Positions 9,900-21,108 of a DNA stretch of 64,000 bases are shown here, in pieces (position 1 is the first letter of the stretch; every line of letters begins with the position of its first letter). The stretch lies in assembly GCA_024509875.1 (NCBI GenBank), contig JAMPIV010012452.1, positions 186,001 through 250,000 of the forward strand, in the 5' to 3' direction. The stretch is from Oreohelix idahoensis. Lineage: Eukaryota; Mollusca; Gastropoda; Stylommatophora; Oreohelicidae. Below the pieces are notes generated by a model that was not told the origin of the DNA, did not search any database, and was given only the letters and a program-made list of their open reading frames with translations. A program made the translations under genes and the position numbers.

Positions 9900-12800
9900 G
9901 CATATACTTTTATTCCCCACTCTCTCTATTTCACCCGTCTGTTATTTGGGTGCACTTTTTACAACGTTCACTCCGGCAGTATCACTTCTTTTCTTAATTT
10001 TTCCCACCTCATAGTCGCTGTAGCGAGAGGAAAGAAATAATGATGGTGATATTATCCTGGACAAACAGATGTATCAAATAATGCCTGGATCGTGCCAGAT
10101 AAGAGACTGGTCTTACAAGAAATACCGCATTCTCTGAAAAGAGTATCGACAGCATAGGTATAGTCAAGCTGTATAGGTTACTAGATGAGATGTTAATGTA
10201 CTATCTAGATCGATATGTTCTCCTCTCCAGTCTAACCTTAGACAATGACTCTGCTAGGGGTAATTAACTACACAACAAGAACCTCTATTAACACTGCTAT
10301 AATGTTATTTCACAGCTAAATTGACTATCTTGAGGATTAATTGTAATCGCTTAAGTGGTCTAGCCACCTGGAATGCAGAAGGTAACCGGGAACAGGAATA
10401 GTGAATTTGTCAAAATTCCTTTCCAGCCCAGACCGAGTGACTACCTGGATGTAGAGGTTATCACCGCACCTTCCGACACATTGGGCAGAAAGAACAATAG
10501 ACGGCCAGGTGTGTCGTTGAATAATGTTTTTGCGCCAGGCTGTATCAGCAATTATCTGTCTTGTGATCTATTTAAGAACGTGGTTGATATTCGGCTTTAT
10601 CTCTTTAACTCAGAAATTTTCTGTGTAATTAATACAGATAAAATACGTCTGAGGAGATAGTATGAGCCAGGCTATCATTGAGGGAACGGTTCATAGATTT
10701 TTTTGTAAGCTTGCGGAAGCATTACGGACATATTAGAAAGAGGTCACGAATTGGAATTTTAAAATTTGATATTTCAAAACACGCGTGGGAAAGTATGATT
10801 TATCACCCCTACCCACATAGTGCAAAAGATATTGGATTGGTGTAAAGTGAGAGCCGGAATACACAATGGTTCTCAATGGCAAATTCCTCGGTGGTACAAT
10901 CTGGGATTTTGAACTGAGAATTGGAAATATAATCTAGCGAAATTGGAGTCACAGACCAGACTGCATTACAACGTCAAATTAGCAACTCCCCGGAGCCAGA
11001 GAAACATAGGACAAAAGATTCCAAAATTATAAGTGACAGAACAGAACATTTGGGCTTATCCTTTTCCTTGAACAAACTGTTTAATTGGAATTACGATCTA
11101 TCCATCCGTTTCTTTATAATAAATTGAATTCCACATCGACCTTGCACACTTTAGCTTACCGCCATATTCACAATGAGCAGTGGCCATCTACAAAAACTTG
11201 TGACCCTTGCGTTTCTGACTGGAGGATGTTTTTGCCTTTTTTTAATTTCTAAGGCATTGTTTATATTATGCCAAATTTTGGAATATGACAGAAATAATGT
11301 ACATAATTATTATAAGAATCTTTTAAACCAGTGTGTAGATATATGTAAAAACGTTTTAAATAAATGCAATGGGTGTTTTATGCTCACTGGGATTAACATT
11401 AATGCTCAGAGAGGGTAAAGTTCTGAGGTAGATGGGACAGTGAAATAAAATTGAGGGACACCTGATTTACGCGTCAGGACACCCAATACTCAGGAGGGAT
11501 CGTTCTTTCTCTCTCATTTCATGCAACTAGTCTATGGTACTAATTGTTGGTACTAATTTGTGGAACAAGTGTGTGGTATAAGTCGCCATCAATCAATGCT
11601 AGACACCAACATCAGACAAGTATTGAATACACTGGACCATCTTCGTAACTACCCCATGATTCTACTTTGGATGTGTTACAGCCATCAGACTTAACCAGTG
11701 ACGAGAAGAAACAGTTTACACCCTGCAAAGAACCAACATTGGCTAGAGCAGAAACTAACCGACATCTTACTGGCAGCTAAGTAATCATACAATCTGCCAA
11801 ATGAACTCTTTAAATATTCAAAAAATTACCCACATAATGACCTGTGATATATCATTAAAGCGAAAGCTTCCTTTTATCAACACCTTTATTCATTTCACCT
11901 TGTTAAACATAATTGATTATTACATTTTTAATCTGTAAATATATACATTTATAGTTAATCAATGCGTTTGAGTGAACCGCACTGTGTGGCAAAATGTTTT
12001 TTAAATAGTGTTGTTTGTTGTAGATGATACTGATAGACGAGAAAACATAATTCTGTCTTACAGAATGTAACCCAATGTCAAAGAAGAGCACTGGTGTTAC
12101 AGGAATAGCTACTGTTGTGAAGGTCTCTACTTCAGATAGTAATGATAGCAAAGATAGAGCCTAAGGTTCCCTTTGCTAGGAAATACCCTACGATAAACAA
12201 TAACTCAGTATCTTTGAACAATCAACAATATAAAATTGAGCAGTTTGAGAAATACATTTACTGAATTAATTTAATATTTACACCGATCTTTTCTACTTGT
12301 GCAAAAAATGAATATATGAAAATAGTGAATGTAATAAATATGAAAATTATTCAGATCAATACATCACTATTTGAATTACAATATTAACAATAATGTCTTT
12401 TTTGTTTCTGGGTCTTGAGCAGAACAAATTTATAATTACTACACTTTTATGTTCTTTTGACCATCTCATGGTGGCTGTTGAGTAGTCAGTTAACGTATCT
12501 GGAATATCCTAATACTGACTGATAAAGCTATTATTTCACAGTCAGCAGTGTTGTAGGTCTTGCTCTTGGCTACCAAACAATGATGGGGCTCATTTCTTAA
12601 AGCGAATTTACACCTTATGTTGCTCCATTGTAGTACAAGGATAGCATTGGTGAACTCAAATTCGAAACCTGCATCTTCAGTATGACACCACTGAAACCTG
12701 CAACAATGTAAGACATGTGGCTAACCCATGGTCTTGGGTCTTACAAGCCTACGTGTTCGTGGGTGATAGTGTTCAGTGTATTTGCATGTGTGTGAATGAC

Positions 12801-13100
12801 ACATATTTCTGTTCCAGTCAGTGTGACAAGATAATACAGGTGTCTATATCCGCTTATTATAACATGAATATAATCTAATACATTATATACAGAATCATAA
12901 TGCTAACGTTTCCTTCCACAATGGGATTGCCAAGTCCATTATTCACATATGGTAACATTTTTATAAAACAATCTCGCTGTACATTTCTGACCACATTGAT
13001 AAACATCAAATTCCAGCATCCAAATTACATTTCAAATCAGTCCTCTGGCCTGATAACATATTTTCATTCTATCATAATACCTGCAATACAACAAATTATT
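9900..13100. other. No gene recognised
   Basis: About 3 kb without supported features. Short open frames (10,373-10,660; 11,173-11,418; 11,903-12,151 minus; 12,900-13,109) have no recognised motifs. It is the longest stretch here that lacks obvious transposon sequence. Confidence 0.4.
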
Positions 13101-13129
13101 TATTCATAAATTTAAATACCCTTTTGAAA

Positions 13130-13857
13130 AGATGCAAAGAATAGATCAGACTCGGATTGGTGAGATAGAGCTGCACGGCATACAGATGGTAAAAGATTAT
13201 AGCCGTGGCAAGCGTCTCCTTCCTTCAGTATATCTGTCGTCTGCCTCTACTGTGTGTGTAAAGTTTGTAAACTCCGCTGCTAGCCCTTATATAGGTAGAG
13301 TGTTGCTGACACGGAGGCCAATACAACGTCACAGTTTAGCAGGCTGCTTATCGCTTTGTTGTGTGTGCAGACTAGAGCTAGTTGTGTTAGATTGGTCCAG
13401 AGAACATATTCGTTTCTCTCAACCCTGGCATTTTCTACTTTCATCTACCTCTCCTTTTAATGGAACTATCCTAAGCTTCCTTCACAAGTCTCGTTTACCT
13501 AAATTCGTTTTGTCTACGATTTATATCAATTTTTGGAAGACCATTTACACACTAACGTTTAACATGCTGGCCTACTTTACCTAGAATATCTCTGAAAATA
13601 AGGCACACAGAAACTTCCTTTTGAATATAACTGCAGAGTCTTCTCCTTCATAAAATATTATTTGTTTCATCGCTTTCAATCATTCCATTTGTTTGCAATT
13701 CACTTAAATCCATGGTACCTTAAACACACAAATTCATTCTGCCAAAATGCTATTGCAAAAAGGTTCACGACACAAACAGAAGACATGCATGGATTTCATT
13801 GGACGATATATTTTTTTATACAATGAATGATAAAGCATTGTTTCATCATGCTACACA
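13130..13857 (-). repeat. Predicted 3' LTR of gypsy element 2
   Basis: On the minus strand a purine run (GAAAGGGAGGGGC, 13,858-13,870) sits right after degenerate pol coding sequence. It is followed by TGTGTAGCATGATG, as expected for a polypurine tract next to an LTR start. About 560 bp into this LTR a TATATAAGG box occurs (about 13,290). The far end near 13,130 is a guess, because no second LTR is in the window to compare. Confidence 0.45.
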
Positions 13858-13870
13858 GCCCCTCCCTTTC

Positions 13871-14545
13871 AAGATGTGACCTCGTCCAGCTGATATGTAA
13901 ACAATTGCCGTAATCATTTTTTGCCCGTCTGTCGTTCCGTTATGATGGGATGTCGGCTCAGAAAGTCAGTCCCTATATTCTGTTTTCCAGGTATGTAATT
14001 TACCGTAAAGGAATACAGTTGTAAAATAAGACCTTATCTTAGCAACCTAGAATTGAACTTCCTTGACTCAGCTAAAAATGCTAAAGATTGATGATCACAT
14101 TGAACTGTGAAATTTTTCCCGTACAAACATGTTTGGAAATTCAGGATAGCCCACACAGACGCTAGACATTCTTTCTCTATTGTAGTGTAATTAAGCTCTC
14201 CTGAATTCAGTTTCCTGCTAGCATAAGCTACTGCCTCAGATTTTTGTATTTGGGTTGCTCAAATCACTATGTTACTGACTTCTGTCCTTAAGGTAAATTC
14301 CTGACTAATGTCTGGTAATGCAATAATTGTTTTGTTTGTGAGTTTTCGATTTAACTCAGTGTAAGCTTCCTCACACTCTGCATCATTCCATTGAATCTTG
14401 TATGTCAAGTTTGCTAAAGATTTACACAAAGTATTAAAGTTGGGAATGTATTTCTGATAAAACCCACATAAGGACACAAATGACATTACATCTGTGTTTG
14501 TCTGAAGTCTTGGTGCCTTCTTTAACTTTTCAACAGTTAATGTGT
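13871..14545 (-). pseudogene. Ty3/gypsy element 2: RT thumb and RNase H, degenerate
   Basis: The minus strand reads DVMSFVSLCGFYQKYIPNF (typical of the end of gypsy reverse transcriptase), then WNDAECEEAYTELNRKLT, then AVAYASRKLNSGELNYTTIE, KECLASVWAI and FTVQCDHQSLAFLAE (RNase H core), then NYIPGKQN and DFLSRHP. A few stops interrupt it. Related sequence on the plus strand at about 24,668-24,881 is a second fragment of the same family. Confidence 0.8.
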
Positions 14546-14547
14546 GC

Positions 14548-14611
<64 letters not shown>
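14541..14611. repeat. (TG)n(TA)n microsatellite
   Basis: A TGTGTG run passes directly into a TA run of about 60 bp. Confidence 0.95.
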
Positions 14612-14617
<6 letters not shown>

Positions 14618-14984
14618 GCGTAACTACCGCCTAAATGGACCAGCGCCCCCTAGCATTGAAGGGATCCCATCGAGTGATCAGAAGGGACCTTCGTCTTATA
14701 AATATCCTTTTTTAATTTTCTTTGTTATATGTTAAACGTTATTTCATGTCCGAGTTTCTTATTCCTCACATAGGACAATGTCATTGGTACTTCAAAAAGG
14801 TTTTACATTCTTTTTTGTCAAATTCTATAACTAACCATGTTTCACGATTTGTCATGTTCTCTTGCCTTGTAATAAATAATCTCTTATTTACTGCTTCCGA
14901 TCGTTATTTCCCTACAACTGTAAATGGGTACTGACTTTGCTGTTGTATTAGAGAAGGAAAAGGCTGCGAGGAAGGGAGCTGGGT

Positions 14985-15085
14985 GCCCCACCTCTCGGTG
15001 CTGGAACTAGTAGAGTAAAATCCCTGACACGTGACTCAGCTACGGCAGTAGTTGCTTGTGGGACTACCTTGACCTTTTATGTCTT
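14985..15085 (+). repeat. Short dispersed repeat, shared with about 39,015-39,130
   Basis: GAGGAAGGGA..CTGG, ACCCCAC, CTAGTA, CTACGGCAGTA and CTACCTTGACCTTTT blocks recur in the same order and spacing near 39,018-39,128. It lies immediately upstream of LINE C coding sequence here and beside a different LINE there, so it is probably an independent short repeat. Confidence 0.6.
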
Positions 15086-15094
15086 ATTATTGAT

Positions 15095-16418
15095 CAAGAT
15101 TCTCTTCTCTCAGTTCCCAGCAAAATACTAGGCAGGATAATTATACAGAGAATTTCAAAGGCAGTAGACTACAAACTGAGGAAAGAACAAGCAGGATTTA
15201 GAAAGAACAGAAGATGTGTAGACCATATATTCACTCTCAGGAACATTATAGAGCAGTGCTCAGAATGGCAAAGACAGCTTTACATAAATTTTGTTGATTT
15301 TGAAAAGGCTTTTGACAGCATACATAGGGACAGTTTATGGAAAATACTGAGGGCTTATGGAATTCCAAGCTGCATAGTGTCAATCATAAAAAGCCTCTAT
15401 GCCAACTTTACGTGTAGTGTTGGGCAGAGCAACCTAACCTTCGAGGTGAAGACAGGAGTATGACAGGGATGCCCCTTATCAACCACTCTATTTTTAACAG
15501 TCATAGACTGGGTGATGCGCCAGACAACAATGGCAGTCCAAGAGGAATAAGATGGACTACATTTTCTACATTGGAAGATCTGGAATATGCAGATGACATT
15601 TCACTGCTGGCACATTCACATCAACACATCCAAGAAAAAACGGATAGACTTAATAAGTATAGCCAGCAGGTGGGCTTGAACATCAATTTAAAGAAGTCTG
15701 AGGTCATGACGCTCAATGTGAGCAACCCTGAGCCCATATCAGTAAGGAATCAGCAACTGGTACAGACAGATACCTTCACATACCTAGGAAGCATAGTAAC
15801 ACCAGACTGTGGGGCAGGCAAAGACATCAACATCAGAATGAATAAGGCAAGAACAGCCTTCTTTAGCCTAAATAACATCTGGAAGTCCTCCCAATACAGC
15901 ACAAGCACAAAATTAAGATTATACCAGAGTTGCGTGCTTTCTGTGCTTCTCTATGGTGCGGAATGCTGGAGAGTCACAGAGAAGGAAATGTCAAAATTGT
16001 CCTCTTTTCACACAACATGCCTAAGAAAAATTCACCGCATCTTTTGGCCGAATACCATCACCAACCAAGATCTGCTTACTCGTAGCAAGCAAGAGGACAT
16101 GCACACCATCATAGCTGGCAGACGCTGGAGCTGGGTTGGTCATGTCCTCAGAAGAGACCCCGATGCCATCACAAGAACAGCTATGCTTTGGACCCCTGAA
16201 GGAAAGCGAAAGAGAGGCCGACCAAAAACAACTTGGCGGAGGACTGTGGAGGCTGAGATGCAAAGAATGAACCAGAGTTGGGGCACTGTACGAAGGATGG
16301 CCACCGACCGTGCAAAGTGGAATCAATTTGTTGTTGCCCTACAAGACGCCACTAGGCGTGATAACCACTGACTGCTTTGACGGTCGGTGGTTAAGGATCG
16401 AAGAAGAAGAGAAGAATT
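15095..16418 (+). mobile_element. LINE C copy, 5'-truncated RT ORF
   Basis: The plus strand encodes reverse transcriptase from KILGRIIIQRISK onward: EQAGFRKNR, FVDFEKAFDSIHRDSLWKIL, then GV*QGCPLS, where a stop (TGA at about 15,461) replaces the usual Arg codon, consistent with CpG decay. A frameshift near 15,530 leads into the frame 15,460-16,371, which has EYADDISLLAHS, TFTYLGSIVTPD, SVLLYGAECWRV and GKRKRGRPKTTWRR. The protein ends RRDNH. A 3' UTR ending in GAAGAAGAAGAG follows. Confidence 0.9.
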
Positions 16419-16424
16419 GATCAA

Positions 16425-16510
16425 GATTGACATCACTGCACTTGGAGACAATCCATAGGCGCTCAGTTTCCCTCTTTGTACGGCACAGTAGAATTAGATA
16501 ATCCCAGCTA
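16425..16510 (-). mobile_element. LINE F 3' remnant
   Basis: ACATCACTGCAC... CCATAGG.GCTCAGT sequence matches 52,085-52,140 at the 3' end of LINE F. It is very short and its boundaries are uncertain. Confidence 0.4.
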
Positions 16511-16807
16511 ATTGTGTAATACATGAAACTTCATGAAGAAAAAAAATGTTCACTGAATATCCAATGAGACAAAATCTCAAAAATAAGCAAAATGTGATTC
16601 TTTTAACAGCTGTAATTGTGACGTCATCCGTGCTAGTCAGTCGTACACAAACAGGAGATTGTTTATCAACTTTATATTTGCTCTTGTTTCTTTTTTTTGA
16701 AAAATTAAATAAATAAAAAAATAAAAAAAGCTATTTATCTACAAAAATTTGATCTCGTTTACAAACTGATTACGGACTATATAAACGATTTCTTTTAGAT
16801 GTGTATT

Positions 16808-16995
16808 CTTCTTCTTCTTCCGTCCTTAGCCGCTGACCGACAAAGCAGTCCGTGGCCAATACGCCTAGTGGCGCCTTAGGGCAACAAGAAATTAACTGTT
16901 GTTCCGTTACGCCTAGTGGCGTTTATTGGTACAACAAAAAATTAATTGTTGTTTCCGTAATCAGAGTGACTGGCAAGCGGGTGATCAGCCCGCTG
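16808..16995 (-). mobile_element. SINE-like element with a LINE C tail
   Basis: Read on the minus strand, the end (GCGGCTAAGGACGGAAGAAG) is the 3' terminus of LINE C (compare 16,370-16,412 and inverse 18,150-18,215). The start (AGCACAGCGGGCTGATCACC) looks tRNA-like. An internal GCCACTAGGCGTA... AACAATTAATT segment is duplicated. This fits a SINE that borrowed its partner LINE's tail; a rearranged LINE C end is the alternative. Confidence 0.5.
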
Positions 16996-17629
16996 TGCTA
17001 AATGTGTATATATATTTACAAACACTGTGAAATAACAATATCGCTAGTGATGCTGTACTGTTATAATCTGTTGACCTTTTTTTTTTTTGCCCATTCTGTG
17101 ATGAGCACATTCTGGGCAATTAGAAAGTTTATTTAATAATGCGAGCAGATGACGTCATTAATTATTGGACTATACTCTTGAATCCTTAGCCTCTGACTGG
17201 AGAAAGAGAAGACTAATAACTGAGGAAAACAGCTGTGGCACATAATGTATATTAGTATACACAATTGTTGTGAAAAAAATAATAATTTATGTCTGCATTG
17301 AATTGCTACAGAAATGTCTTAATATGTTAATCTTTAGTTTATCTACCTTATTAAAACACAAGCATTATTTATCCTCTAAAAATAACCTTCCGTTTTTCAT
17401 TTACTGCCTATCATAAAAAGAAAAATAGAAGATACAATTATATTATAAATTCCAACCAATTTTACTTAATGTGGCTAGTGTCATGTATTATATTTCCTGG
17501 AAGGAAAAACTTGAGTCAAGAATTCAGACTCCTTTCGGCTTAATCCGGAATGAGTCATTCTCTCACTTACCAGACGACCTTCTGTCTTTGATGGTTGAGT
17601 TGAATTATTGTCTTTAATGACCTTTACAC

Positions 17630-18145
17630 ATTGTTATTGAAGTTTTTGTGGCTTATATTTTGACGTTCTGTGTAGTTCCAGTTGTTATTGAAGTTTTTGT
17701 GGCTGATATTTTGACGGTCTGTGTAGTTCCAGTTGTTATTGAAGTTTTTGTGGCTTATATTTTGACGTTCTGTGTAATTCCACTTGTTATTGAAGTTTTT
17801 GTGGTTTATATTTTGACGTCCCGTGTAGTTCTAGTTGTTATTGAAGTTTTTGTGGCTTATATATTGACGTCCTGTGCAGTTCTAGTTGTTATTGAAGTTT
17901 CTGTGGATTATATTTTGATGTCCTGTGTTGTTCTAGTTGTTATTGAAGTTTTTGTGGCTTATATTTTGACGTCCTGTTCAGTTCTAGTTGTTATTGAAGT
18001 TTTTGTGGCTTATATTTTGACGTCCTGTGTTGTTCTAGTTGTTATTGAAGTTTTAGTGGTTTATATTTTGACGTCCTGTGTAGTTCTAGTTGTTATTGAA
18101 GTTTTTGTGGCTTATATTTTGACATCCTGTGTAGTTCAAGGAGTC
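17630..18145. repeat. 51-bp minisatellite, about 10 units
   Basis: The unit (GTTATTGAAGTTTTTGTGGC then TTATATTTTGACGTCCTGTG then TAGTTCTAGTT) repeats about ten times with scattered substitutions. Because 51 is divisible by three and the unit lacks stops, the plus strand stays open for 175 codons with a 17-residue period. The LINE C copy beginning at 18,146 abuts it. Confidence 0.95.
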
Positions 18146-20481
18146 TCTGAATTCTTCTTCTTCTTTGATCCTTAGCCGCCGACCGTCAAAGCAGTGAGTG
18201 GCAATTACGCCTGGTGGCATCTTGTAGGGCAACAACAAATTGATTCCACTTTGCTCGATCGGCGGCCACCCTTCGTACAGTGCCCCAACTCTGGTTCATT
18301 CTTTGCATCTCAGCCTCCACAATCCTCCGCCAAGTTGTTTTTGGTCGGCCTCTCTTTCGTTTTTCTTCAGGGGTCTATAGCATAGCTGTTCTTGTGATGG
18401 CATTGGGGTCTCTTCTGAGGACATGGCCAACCAAGCTCCAGCGTCTGCCAGCTATGATGGTGTGCATGTCCTCTTGCTTGCTCTGAGTAAGCAGATCTTG
18501 GTTGGTGATGGTATTCGGCCAAAAGATTCGGTGAATTTTTCTTAGGCATGTTGTGTGAAAAGAGGACAATTTCGACATTTCCTTCTCTGTAACTCTCCAG
18601 CTCTCCACACCATAGAGAAGCACAGAAAGCACACAGCTCTGATATAATCCTAATTTTGTGCTTGTGCTGTACTGAGAGGATTTCCAGATGTTGTTTAGAC
18701 TAAAAAAGGCTGTTCCTGCTTTGTTCATTCTGTTGTTGATGTCTTTGCTTGCTCCGCCGTCTGGTGTTACTATGCATCCTAGGTATGTGAAGGCATCTGT
18801 CTGTTCCAGTTGCTGATTCCTTACTGATATGGGCTCAGGGTTCTCACATTGAACGTCATGACCTTTGTCTTCTTTAAGTTGATGTTCAAGCCCACCTGCT
18901 GGCTATACTTATTAAGTCAATTTGTTTTTTCTTGGATGTGTTGATGTGAATGTTCTAGCAGTGCAATGTCATCTGCATATTCCAGATCTTCCAATGTAGA
19001 AAATGTAGTCCATCTTATTCCTCTTGGATTGCCTTCTGTTGTCTGGCGCATCACCCAGTCTATGACTGTTAAAAATAGAGTGGTTGATAAGGGGCATCCA
19101 TGTCGTACTCCTATCTTCACTTCAAAGGTTGGGTTGCTCTGCCCAATGCTACACGTAAAGTTGGCATAAAGGCTTTTTATGATTGACAATATGGAGCTTG
19201 GAATTCCATAAGCCCTCAATATTTTCCATAAACTATCCCTATGTATACTGTCAATCGCCTTTTCAAAATCAACTAAATTAAGGTACAACAATCATTGCCA
19301 TTCTGAGCACTGCTCTATAATGTTCCTGAGGGTAAATATATGATCTACATATCTTCTGTTCTTTCTAAATCCTGCTTGTTCTTTCCTCAGCTTGTGGTCT
19401 ACTGTTTTTGAGATTCTCTGTATAATTATCCTGCCTAGTATTTTGCTTGGAACTGAGAGAAGAGTTATTCCTCTCAAATTATTGCAGTCTGCAAGATCTC
19501 TCTTCTTGGGCAATTTGACAATTATTCCTTTTCTCCACTCTGTTGGTGTTGTCCCCGTTTTCCAGACTTGTGCAAATAGTGGTTCTAATAGTTCTGCTGC
19601 TAGCTCTGGGTCTGTATTAAATAGCTCTGCATTTAAGTTATCATGACCAGGAGCTTTTCCCTTCTTTAACCCTTTGATTGCTGTGATGATTTCTTCTTTT
19701 CGTGGGATGTCTGTATTAACATCTAGATCATTTTCAGCCTCAGGAACATTCAGTTGTGTCTCTGGTGGTTCCTTATTCAGAGTTTCTCTGAAATGCTCTG
19801 CCCATCTTGTTTCCTGTCCTCTACTGTCGTGATGAGATTTAAGTGCTTATCTCTTACTAATGTAATATTGTTTGCACCTCGTTTTCCACTGATGATTTTA
19901 GTTATTTTGTATACTGTGCTTTGTTCATTTCTCAGTGCGGCCTCTTCTGCCTGTCTTGCAAGGTCATCCAGAAATGTCCTTTTGTTAGCACGGGTTTGAC
20001 GTTTAACTTCCTTGTCCAGCTGACTGTACTGTTCACAATATATTGCCTTTAACCTGGGGGACTTAGCTTCGGTTTTCTTTCTTTTCATTTCCTTTCTCTT
20101 CGCTATGATGTTTAGCGTATCTGGTGTTATCCAGTCTTGGCTCTTTCTTTCCTGGAATCCCAAGCATGACTTGCTGCTTTCCTTGTATATTGTTGAGATG
20201 GTGTTGAATCTCTGGTCAACATCATCGGTCTCTGTTCTTTCCTGGATTTTGATAATCTCATATCTTCTCTTTACGTCATCAGTAGTTCTTATCTTCAGGT
20301 GTTGAACAAATGATATTCTAATATGCTGTGGTCCATACGGAGCACAACAGGGTTTAAAAGTTGACAGGAGACTAAACCCGTTTTGTTTGCTGTCTATATT
20401 CTCCCAATTGTATAACCACTTGGAATTTAATGTGTGCCATCCTATTTGGAATGGTGTTGAGCATAATCGTTTTGTATACAT
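18146..20481 (-). mobile_element. LINE C, longest copy
   Basis: Minus-strand order: a linker/pre-RT region at 20,481-19,777 (DVKRRYEIIKIQERTETDD, ANKRTFLDDLARQAEEAALR); then RETLNKEPPETQLNVPEAE; then KGKAPGHDNLNAEL; then RT core (KILGRIIIQRISKTVDHK, FEKAIDSIHRD, GVRHGCPLSTTLFL, EYADDIALLEHS); then LLYGVESWRVTE and SWQTLELGW-region C-terminus to a GAAGAAGAAT tail at 18,146. The endonuclease domain is absent. Frame breaks occur near 19,770, 19,290, 18,880 and 18,730. Compared with the plus-strand copy at 15,095, more of the 5' part is kept. Confidence 0.9.
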
Positions 20482-20890
20482 CTACTGCTGTTGATTAAGT
20501 TCTGTTGAATGCCTGTTTCAAAGTGTCCAAAGTTTGTGTCACTGTATTACAATTAAAGAAAAAATCGTGTTCCTCTGTCTCTTTGATATCAAGTCTACAA
20601 AGTTTACATTTGGTTACAATTGTACTGTTTTTTTTCTTTCTCTATGTATGAACGGTGTTGAGTTAAATAATAATGTGTTGAGTCATTTCTTTTATTTTTG
20701 ATGATGTGTTTATTTCATGTAAATGTGTGAATTAAAAAATTAGGAACCTACCCACCACAAAAATATTTATAAAATATGTGATTCCTATACATTGTATTCA
20801 CACATTGGGATTCTCGTCGGTGCTACGGAGTTTGTGCAGTGTGCCGAGATCCTCCTTGTGTGATCTAATGGAGGAGATCGGAGCACAACT
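20482..20890. other. No gene recognised
   Basis: AT-rich spacer. Its last 14 bases include ATCGGAGCAC (20,877-20,886), which recurs directly after the far LTR at 49,331-49,340. Confidence 0.5.
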
Positions 20891-21108
20891 TGTTATGGGT
20901 TGTTAATCTTTTGGATATCTTGTCTAGGGTATTCAACTTCAGAGAGGTCCCTCCCATTATACCTTATTTACTTGTGTGAACTCAACACGGCATTCCATCA
21001 TGCCGGTAACAGTTTTTATGTAGACTTTTAAAATACCTTTCTAGTCTTCAACAGTAAAGAAGTCTTCAAGGCCGGTTTGGACGTGAAGACGAATATCAAT
21101 TTATTTAC
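20891..21108 (-). repeat. Gypsy element 1 LTR, piece A
   Basis: TGTTATGGGTTGTTAATCTT through GAATATCAATTTATTTACTA is colinear with 48,654-48,838 of the intact LTR, apart from a roughly 30-bp extra segment near 21,015-21,050. Piece A begins exactly where the intact LTR begins. The rest of this LTR lies at 24,877-24,891 and 39,647-40,061. Confidence 0.85.

Noticed and set aside
11670..11760. A gypsy RT remnant (DLTSDEKKQF-like reading on plus)
   Set aside because: Only about ten residues resemble the pre-RT segment, and nothing downstream continues the similarity.
10373..13584. Small host genes at 10,373-10,660, 11,173-11,418 and 13,132-13,584
   Set aside because: The frames are short, with no motif or splice support. 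The last lies opposite a predicted LTR.
17648..18175. A 175-codon membrane-like repeat protein
   Set aside because: It is the translated 51-bp minisatellite, with no start context, homologue or gene structure.
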